Below are positions 1-5,092 of a stretch of DNA of 6,315 nucleotides, one piece after another. Made by a program: the position numbers and the translations under genes. How positions within the stretch are numbered: the stretch's first letter is position 1; each line of letters opens with the position of its first letter. The notes beneath the pieces were generated by a model that saw only the letters and a program-made list of their open reading frames with translations, was not told the origin of the DNA and ran no database searches. Source of the DNA: Methanosarcinales archaeon (GTDB lineage: Archaea > Halobacteriota > Methanosarcinia > Methanosarcinales > Methanocomedenaceae). Where the stretch lies: the NCBI GenBank assembly GCA_030666885.1, contig DAOUWY010000116.1:1-6315 (forward strand), given 5' to 3'.

Positions 1-1176
1 TATCCAAGCGGGTCCCGGCCTCACTGGCTAAAACAAGAAGGTCCGGAAGAAGGGGTTTATGTCAGGCTGGGTTCAACGAACAGGAAAGCTGACCGGGAGC
101 TCATTGCAGAACTTAAACGTGGTGTTGAGAGAAAGTCCTTTGATGAACAGGTTCTTCCCGACAGGACTGTAGATGACCTGGATTTTGACGCTGCAACGGC
201 TTGCTTTGAAAGGCACCGGAAACTGGTGAAAAAGGACCTGGAATCCCTACGCCTTGTTGCCAGGCACCAGGGCCACCTGGTCCCCACAGTGGGCGGTATG
301 TTGCTGTTCGGCAAGGACCGTGAGATGGTCTTTCCGGATGCATGGATACAATGCGGGCGGTTCATCGGCAAGGACAAGGCAGATATTTTCGATCATATCG
401 ATATCCATGAGCACCTGCCTGTAGCTGTTGAAAGGATCATGGAGTTTCTCAAAAAACATGCCATGCGTGGTGCGGACTTTTCCGAACTTTGGCGCAAGGA
501 CGTCTGGAGCATTCCCCTGAGCATTCTGCGTGAAGCGGTGGTAAATGCCATTGTCCACGCGGACTATTCACAAAGAGGTGCTCCTGTCAGAATAGCCTTT
601 TTTGATGATCGCATTGAAATAGAAAATCCTGGCATCCTGCTTCCGGGCCTGACCGTTGAGGATATGCTGCAGGGTGTATCCAAAATACGTAACCGCGTGA
701 TAACCCGTGTTTTCCGGGAACTTGATCTTATTGAACAATGGGGCAGTGGTGTCCCTCGCATGTTCAAGGAAGCAGAGGCAATTGGCCTCCCTGAACCGGA
801 TATTATTGAAATCGGGATGCGGGTGCGGTTCATTGTATATCTGGCAGAGTCGCTTAAAATTGAAACACAAACCCACACCACGGCTGAAGTTGAGTCACGG
901 CTAAAGTCACGGCTAAAGTCACGGCTAAAGTCACAACTTGCGGCTAAAGTACTTATTCTCCTGACCAAAGGTGAAGCAAGCAAAGCTGAATTCGCTTTCG
1001 AATTAGGCCATAAGACCGTATCGGGGGAACTCCACAAACAAGTCAAGAACCTGCTGGAACTTGATTATATTGAAATGACAATCCCTGACAAACCCCGTAG
1101 CAGCAAGCAGAAATACCGCCTGACGGCTAAAGGTAAGAATCTCTTAGCCAGAGAGGGGCAGGATGACATGGAATGA
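1..1176 (+). CDS. AlbA_2/Schlafen-like + GHKL-type ATPase regulator (COG2865 type), 5'-truncated by window
   Basis: The frame is open from base 1, so the gene begins upstream; 391 residues are visible. Lined up with the gene at 5093, about 95 N-terminal residues of the AlbA_2 domain are missing. Visible residues 1-40 hold the end of that domain (SRPHWLK, then VRLGSTNRKAD), a typical AlbA_2 ending. A GHKL/HATPase_c_4-like region follows: LREAVVNAIVHADY (about 176-189, with N-box Glu and Asn), then IEIENPGIL and EQWGSGVPRM. Residues 299-311 are an S-R-L-K repeat linker. The tail (about 312-391) looks like a winged helix ending in KYRLTAKGKNLL. Such proteins are annotated as putative transcriptional regulators or RecG-like ATP-binding proteins, and their true function is mostly unknown. 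The internal GTG at 226 is not the start. Sampled G+C is high (about 65% at 241-300), unlike the genes downstream. The family call is secure; the role is not. Confidence 0.9.
   Translation, partial: YPSGSRPHWLKQEGPEEGVYVRLGSTNRKADRELIAELKRGVERKSFDEQVLPDRTVDDLDFDAATACFERHRKLVKKDLESLRLVARHQGHLVPTVGGMLLFGKDREMVFPDAWIQCGRFIGKDKADIFDHIDIHEHLPVAVERIMEFLKKHAMRGADFSELWRKDVWSIPLSILREAVVNAIVHADYSQRGAPVRIAFFDDRIEIENPGILLPGLTVEDMLQGVSKIRNRVITRVFRELDLIEQWGSGVPRMFKEAEAIGLPEPDIIEIGMRVRFIVYLAESLKIETQTHTTAEVESRLKSRLKSRLKSQLAAKVLILLTKGEASKAEFAFELGHKTVSGELHKQVKNLLELDYIEMTIPDKPRSSKQKYRLTAKGKNLLAREGQDDME
895..934 (+). repeat. In-frame 12-bp tandem repeat, about 3.3 copies
   Basis: The unit tcacggctaaag occurs three times without a mismatch (895-906, 907-918, 919-930), followed by a partial tcac. 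It encodes S-R-L-K repeats between the ATPase region and the winged-helix tail of the first gene. A related cggctaaagt follows at 941-950. Copy-number change by slippage would keep the frame and alter only linker length. Short-period linkers at this position are, from memory, common in COG2865-type proteins. Confidence 0.95.
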
Positions 1177-1307
1177 ACGCATATCCTAATGGTCGTGCTC
1201 ATGTGACCGATGAATGCCTGCTAATCCATCACAAACCCTGTGATGTTTTTGAAAACTCAATGAACCAGCGCCAATTTCTCGAAGAGGGGTCAACCCATGA
1301 CCAATGA
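1173..1307 (+). CDS. Weak 44-codon ORF bridging the first gene and the pglX fragment
   Basis: The ATG overlaps the upstream stop as ATGA (1173-1176), and the ORF ends 11 bases inside the pglX fragment. The product begins MNAYPNGRAHVTDE and ends EEGSTHDQ. I recognise no domain, membrane segment or motif, and there is no strong, well-spaced Shine-Dalgarno. It runs through the hairpin at 1227-1245, so a coding role and a terminator role compete. It does not resemble the PglX methyltransferase half. It could be a coupled small protein, but chance is at least as likely. Confidence 0.2.
   Translation: MNAYPNGRAHVTDECLLIHHKPCDVFENSMNQRQFLEEGSTHDQ
1227..1250 (+). terminator. Hairpin plus T-run, possible weak intrinsic terminator or operator
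   Basis: CATCACA (1227-1233) and TGTGATG (1239-1245) form a perfect 7-bp inverted repeat with a 5-nt loop, followed at once by TTTTT (1246-1250). It lies 51 bases after the stop of the first gene and about 50 bases before the pglX fragment, a sensible place to end transcription. The stem is short and only moderately G+C rich, so termination would be weak. In archaea the T-run alone could act. A dyad of this size could also bind a regulator. Confidence 0.4.
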
Positions 1308-3021
1308 TAATTCATCGAATAACCCGGTCCCTAACTTCTACCGCGCTTCTGCGGCTGATTTTAAGAAAATACCGGGGAGTCCGATTGCTTATTGGGTAAG
1401 TGAGAAAGTTAGGGAAATTTTTACTGAATTTAGTAGTGTAGGAGCCATCTCTCATCCAATGATAGGAATGAGAACTGGGGATAATGACAGATTTCTTAGA
1501 TGTTGGTATGAAGTTAACAAAGAGAAATGTATTTGGGATGCTGCTACTAGTAAAGAAGTTGTTGACAAAAGAAAGAAGTGGGTACCATACAATAAAGGTG
1601 GTGAATATCACAAATGGTATGGTAATAATGAATTTCTGGTAAACTGGGAAAATGATGGTTTTGAAATAAAAGAAAACACTTTGAAAAATTATCCGAGTTT
1701 GGACTGGAATAATCTAGGATGGAAAATATCAAATGAAAAATACTATTTTCTATCTGGCATAACATGGACAGTAATATCAACAAATAGAACTAGTTTTAGA
1801 CTATATGAAAATGGATTTATTTTTTCAAATTCAGGTCAAAGTATAATCTGTGATAGTCTAGATGATCGATTTGCTCTATGTGGTTACTTAAACTCTAAGA
1901 TAGCAATTGATTGTCTAAATTTGATTTCTTCATCATTCGAATCTGGTTACATCAAAAGAATACCATTCAAACAAATATCTTATATCAATAACGTTGTGAA
2001 AAATTGTCGTGATGTTTCAAAATCCAACTGGGACTCCTACGAAACCTCTTGGGACTTCACCACTCTCCTCCTCCTACAACCCGAATATCACCAGCCAACA
2101 CTCCGTGAAACCTACACCAAACTCCGCGCCTACTGGGAAAAAATGACACTTGAGATGCAGCGGCTGGAGGAAGAGAACAACCGTATTTTTATCGAAGCCT
2201 ACGGCCTACAGGATGAGCTGACACCAGATGTGCCGCTTTCAGAGATTACGCTGACCTGCAACCCGCATTATCGATACAAGGGTAAGAAGAGCGAAGAAAA
2301 ACTGGAAGCGCTGCTGCTGACTGATACCATCAAGGAGTTCATCTCCTACTCAGTGGGTTGCATGTTCGGTCGCTACTCACTGGACAAGCCGGGTCTGATT
2401 CTGGCTAACCAGGGTGAGACCATTAACGACTACTTGCAGCAGGTTCCTGAGCCGAGTTTCATGCCGGATGACGATAACATCATCCCCATACTTGAGGATG
2501 AATACTTCACAGACGACATCGTGTCCAGGTTCAGGGAATTCCTCAAAGTCACATTCGGGGCAGAGAGCCTTGCCGAGAACCTTGAATTTATTGCCGGGGC
2601 GCTGTCGAAGTCAAAGAAGGGCGGTGGGTCGCCTGAGAAGGTAATACGGGATTATTTCCTCAAATCGTTCTTCAAAGACCATGTCAGGATGTACAAGAAG
2701 AGGCCCATTTACTGGCTCTTTACATCAGGCAAGGGCAGGGGGTTCAATGCGCTGGTGTATATGCACAGGTATAATCGGGAAACACTGGCTAAGATGAGGA
2801 CGGATTATCTGCTTGAGCTTGAGGCGAAGCTGGATGCGAGAATCGGGATGTTCGGGGATGAGTCTGCTGCTGAAAAGGGGCGGCTTGGGAAGCAGGTTGA
2901 GGAGCTTATGGATTATGATGCGGTGTTGAATAATAAATCGCTTCAGCTTATTGATATTGATCTGGATGATGGGATCAAGGTTAATTATGCGAAGTTTGAG
3001 GGGCTGGTGGGGAAGATATGA
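1297..3021 (+). CDS. pglX: C-terminal half of BREX type 1 methyltransferase/specificity protein PglX (no catalytic domain)
   Basis: The product is 574 aa; full PglX proteins are about 1,100-1,200 aa. PglX is the site-specific adenine methyltransferase that marks host DNA in BREX type 1 and is needed for phage exclusion. Family features seen are FYRASAADFKKIPGSPIAY (14-32), MIGMRTGDNDRFLR (55-68), a variable recognition stretch (about 70-245), KKRPIYWLFTSGKGRGFNAL (467-486), YMHRYNRETLAKMRTDY (488-504) and IDLDDGIKVNYAKF (554-567). The N-terminal methyltransferase region, with its AdoMet-binding and NPPY motifs, is absent, and no frame of the 120 bases upstream supplies it. The ATG at 1297 has GAGGGG at 1284-1289, spacing 7; the nearest upstream in-frame codon stop is at 1261. 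Codons about 30-243 are AT-rich against G+C-richer flanks. It overlaps the next small ORF as ATGA. It could be a specificity cassette, an in-trans specificity subunit or a fragment. The family is near certain; activity is not. Confidence 0.9.
   Translation: MTNDNSSNNPVPNFYRASAADFKKIPGSPIAYWVSEKVREIFTEFSSVGAISHPMIGMRTGDNDRFLRCWYEVNKEKCIWDAATSKEVVDKRKKWVPYNKGGEYHKWYGNNEFLVNWENDGFEIKENTLKNYPSLDWNNLGWKISNEKYYFLSGITWTVISTNRTSFRLYENGFIFSNSGQSIICDSLDDRFALCGYLNSKIAIDCLNLISSSFESGYIKRIPFKQISYINNVVKNCRDVSKSNWDSYETSWDFTTLLLLQPEYHQPTLRETYTKLRAYWEKMTLEMQRLEEENNRIFIEAYGLQDELTPDVPLSEITLTCNPHYRYKGKKSEEKLEALLLTDTIKEFISYSVGCMFGRYSLDKPGLILANQGETINDYLQQVPEPSFMPDDDNIIPILEDEYFTDDIVSRFREFLKVTFGAESLAENLEFIAGALSKSKKGGGSPEKVIRDYFLKSFFKDHVRMYKKRPIYWLFTSGKGRGFNALVYMHRYNRETLAKMRTDYLLELEAKLDARIGMFGDESAAEKGRLGKQVEELMDYDAVLNNKSLQLIDIDLDDGIKVNYAKFEGLVGKI
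1384..2025 (+). other. AT-rich recognition segment inside the pglX fragment, probable recombined module
   Basis: Sampled 60-base lines give about 28% G+C here (1621-1680, 1921-1980) against about 52% on either side (1321-1380, 2041-2100, 2161-2220). The change is sharp and falls near codons 30 and 243, just after the conserved FKKIPGSPIAYW block and just before SNWDSYETSWDF. This matches the part of PglX expected to read the DNA target. I infer replacement of the recognition region by recombination in conserved flanks. I saw no obvious inverted repeats at the borders. Boundaries are approximate. Confidence 0.7.
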
Positions 3022-3217
3022 GCGAAGGAGATAAAAGAATGATTGAAACTAGTAGGAGTGTCAAAAATTTTGGTGTTGCGACAAAAATCTGGCTTTTGCA
3101 GGCATCAAAAACAGTGCAGTCAGCACTATGGCAAACCTGTACACCCTCTATAACCGCTGCAACCCCAACAGATTTGATACCCCAAAATGGGAGATTTTCG
3201 ACCAGAGGGATGAATAA
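3018..3217 (+). pseudogene. Small gene broken by (or using) a -1 frame change at an A5 run
   Basis: An ATG at 3018 overlaps the pglX-fragment stop as ATGA and has GGTGGGG at 3006-3012, spacing 5. Read without a shift, it gives 73 aa ending at 3239, but from codon 24 on the product looks like out-of-frame translation, rich in Thr, Ser and Pro. Moving back one base at the A5 run (3083-3087) joins the first 23 codons to NLAFAGIKNSAVSTMANLY and then NPNRFDTPKWEIFDQRDE, with a stop at 3215-3217, 66 aa in all. That part reads like genuine protein; an internal ATG at 3128 would give 29 aa of it. I do not recognise the family. The likeliest reading is a gene remnant with a one-base deletion. A sequencing error, programmed slippage on AAA codons or a true 73-aa product are alternatives. 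Confidence 0.45.
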
Positions 3218-3228
3218 TTTATATATAT
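3218..3228 (+). promoter_or_regulatory. TATA-rich element upstream of the HEPN-like gene
   Basis: The sequence tttatatatat directly follows the stop of the broken small gene and has the look of an archaeal TATA box. An archaeal start site about 25 bases downstream would fall near 3247, almost at the ATG and after the Shine-Dalgarno at 3238-3244. The two signals therefore fit poorly together. It may be a promoter or simply local AT-richness. Confidence 0.3.
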
Positions 3229-3237
3229 TTAATCTAT

Positions 3238-3244
3238 GAGGTGG
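3238..3244 (+). promoter_or_regulatory. Shine-Dalgarno GAGGTGG that sets the HEPN-like start at 3251
   Basis: The run gaggtgg lies six bases before ATG 3251 and matches the core of the archaeal/bacterial consensus GGAGGTGA. It overlaps the other candidate start, ATG 3236, so it cannot serve that one. I therefore use 3251. Confidence 0.75.
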
Positions 3245-3250
3245 ATTAAC

Positions 3251-4939
3251 ATGTTACAAATCATCTCTGGAAAATTTTTTAATGACGGAGAACGTCATAC
3301 TTATGACGGAAAGGGGATTACATATTCAAATTATTCTTGGGTGGATTCGATAAAAACATGCATCGCTACACTTGAGCCTATTGACATTTCGAGTCAGATA
3401 TCACCTTATGTGATAAGCTATGTGGAGCAAATCGAAAAAGGGGGGGTACTTGTTAGGACTAGTGGTTCTGAAATTGTTCAGCAATTTCAACTTCTTTGTA
3501 TGTTTGGGTTAAAAGCTTTTTTTGATATCGATAGGACCAAGGTCGAGATTAATTGTAGAGTAAATCCCATAAGTTCTGGTGATTACTATTTGCCTTCAAG
3601 ATTTGTCCCCCGTTTTTTTGAGCCTGAAATACATGGTCAAAATGCCGAGATTGAAACTTTCATTAAGTTCGTAGATAAAGTCATTGGATTGCCAAGAAAG
3701 AAGTATCTTGGTGTAATAAGTTGCTTGAATAATTATTCTAATGCATTACACATTCTTAATTATAATCTAGATTTGGCTTATTCAATGTTAGTATACTCGT
3801 TGGAATCGTTAAGTCAAAATTTTGATGGTTTTGAGTCAACATGGGATGATTATGATCATAACATAAGAAATAAGTTGGACTTGATTTTTTCAGAAATAGA
3901 TTCGGATGCAGCAGAAAAGATACGTGAAATTTTATTGGAGTCTGCAAATTTACGATTACAAAAACGATTTATTGATTTTATTACTAACAACCTCCATGAC
4001 CGATTTTTTACTGATGAAGCGATCGATGTTAAAAATTCATTGAAGCCATCGGAATTAAAACAAATTTTGAAAAATACTTATGTTATGCGTTCTGGCTATG
4101 TTCATCAGTTAAAACCCATCCAAGAGCAATTAAGAAATTCTAAAATTGCAGAAGGGGATGTTTTTCATTGGGACAATGAGCCATATCTTACTTTTACCGG
4201 ATTAGTTCGCTTAGCACATCATGTTATTAACAATTTCATTTATGACCAAGAGTCTTTGATTACTGAAGATTATGATTGGAGAGGAGATTTGCCGGGAATT
4301 GTTATGATGAAATTAGCACCCCAATATTGGATTGCAGAACATACTAATTTTGTCCCTTCCCACGCAAGAAAAAAATTATCTGGTTTTTTGATACAGTTAA
4401 ATAATAGTCGAATATCTGATAGTCTTTTAACAGATTTAAGAGAATTATTAGAAAAATATGAATCCTTAATTCCAATGGCTAGTAAAAAAGACAAAATTGC
4501 CATGTTGTCTATGTATCATCTTTATAATTATTTTATTGTTTTAGAAGCAAGAAGACCGAATTTCAAGAAATTTATTAAGAAATATGAAGATATCTTTAAT
4601 GAATGTTGCATTGAGAGCATGATTGTTCATTTATTATGTAATCAAAAATGGCCATGGGATACTGACGATTGTATCTCACATTATGACAATTATAACAGAA
4701 CTAAATTTTCAAAAAATGCATTATCCATACCTCCACTAATGGAATTGTGTTTGATTATTACAATTGCTAACATGTGGCTAAATGCTGGAGAGTTTGAGAA
4801 ATATGATAACTGGTCACATATTGCTTATTTAGAAGCGTCAGGAAAACCAGATATTCAAAAACTGATTAATGAATCTAAATCAAAAAGAGTTGAAATCGCT
4901 CCTGATTCAATATTTGAAATCACCAAAGATAAAAGTTGA
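3251..4939 (+). CDS. Uncharacterised HEPN-like protein, candidate defence effector
   Basis: The product is 562 aa with no signal peptide or clear membrane segment, so probably cytoplasmic. I do not recognise the full-length family. The middle looks like a HEPN four-helix fold: a helix around LAYSMLVYSLESLSQ (about 175-189), a long basic helix LRLQKRFIDFIT (about 234-245), and MRSGYVHQL (about 279-287), which contains R-x4-H (Arg280, His285). R-x4-6-H is the HEPN signature and the catalytic pair in HEPN RNases. The layout recalls large Apea-like HEPN proteins, with an uncharacterised N-terminal region (1-170) and a helical C-terminal region (about 310-562). HEPN RNases commonly act in abortive infection, toxin-antitoxin and CRISPR systems. 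I infer, without proof, an RNA-cleaving effector. It is very AT-rich (about 23% G+C at 3721-3780), unlike the pglX flanks, which suggests separate acquisition. Start chosen at 3251 from the Shine-Dalgarno. Confidence 0.65.
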   Translation: MLQIISGKFFNDGERHTYDGKGITYSNYSWVDSIKTCIATLEPIDISSQISPYVISYVEQIEKGGVLVRTSGSEIVQQFQLLCMFGLKAFFDIDRTKVEINCRVNPISSGDYYLPSRFVPRFFEPEIHGQNAEIETFIKFVDKVIGLPRKKYLGVISCLNNYSNALHILNYNLDLAYSMLVYSLESLSQNFDGFESTWDDYDHNIRNKLDLIFSEIDSDAAEKIREILLESANLRLQKRFIDFITNNLHDRFFTDEAIDVKNSLKPSELKQILKNTYVMRSGYVHQLKPIQEQLRNSKIAEGDVFHWDNEPYLTFTGLVRLAHHVINNFIYDQESLITEDYDWRGDLPGIVMMKLAPQYWIAEHTNFVPSHARKKLSGFLIQLNNSRISDSLLTDLRELLEKYESLIPMASKKDKIAMLSMYHLYNYFIVLEARRPNFKKFIKKYEDIFNECCIESMIVHLLCNQKWPWDTDDCISHYDNYNRTKFSKNALSIPPLMELCLIITIANMWLNAGEFEKYDNWSHIAYLEASGKPDIQKLINESKSKRVEIAPDSIFEITKDKS

Positions 4940-4963
4940 AAATTTAATGCAGAGGACACTCCT

Positions 4964-5083
4964 ATGAGCAACAAAGAATTATTCATCAGCACCTACCTTG
5001 ACAAGATTGCTGAAAAATTCAATTATAATGGAAAACATGCATTTGAGGCATTCTCGAAAAGCCAAATCGATACCATCTCTTAA
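4964..5083 (+). CDS. 39-aa ORF, possibly the truncated start of a longer protein
   Basis: The ORF has AGAGGA at 4951-4956, seven bases before its ATG. It starts 24 bases after the HEPN-like stop. The product begins MSNKELFISTYLDKIAEKF and continues with GKHAFEAFS, an amphipathic helical opening like the N-terminus of a larger soluble protein, then stops. It faintly recalls the opening of AIPR-type abortive-infection proteins, but that is an impression only. Its stop lies nine bases before the next gene's ATG, in the same frame. It may be a real small protein, a leader peptide coupling translation into the ATPase gene, or a gene remnant. Confidence 0.45.
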   Translation: MSNKELFISTYLDKIAEKFNYNGKHAFEAFSKSQIDTIS

Positions 5084-5092
5084 ACCAAAAAT

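Noticed and set aside
895..934. CRISPR-like array
   Set aside because: The 12-bp units are contiguous with no spacers and lie in frame inside a coding region.
564..1046. 160-codon minus-strand frame with RDFSRDFSRDFS-like repeats
   Set aside because: The repeats are only the reverse reading of the 12-bp tandem repeat in the first gene; the rest is shadow translation.
226..1176. Treating GTG 226 as the true start of the first gene
   Set aside because: The same frame is open to base 1 and carries recognisable AlbA_2 sequence (VRLGSTNRKAD) upstream of 226.
1287..1296. Small inverted repeat gggt-ca-accc before the pglX-fragment ATG
   Set aside because: A two-base loop is too tight to fold, and the G-run is better explained as the Shine-Dalgarno.
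1173..1296. Possible remains of the PglX methyltransferase half just upstream of 1297
   Set aside because: I translated all three forward frames and saw no AdoMet-binding or NPPY motif and nothing resembling PglX.
3236..3250. ATG 3236 as the start of the HEPN-like gene
   Set aside because: The only good Shine-Dalgarno (3238-3244) overlaps this ATG and is correctly spaced for ATG 3251.
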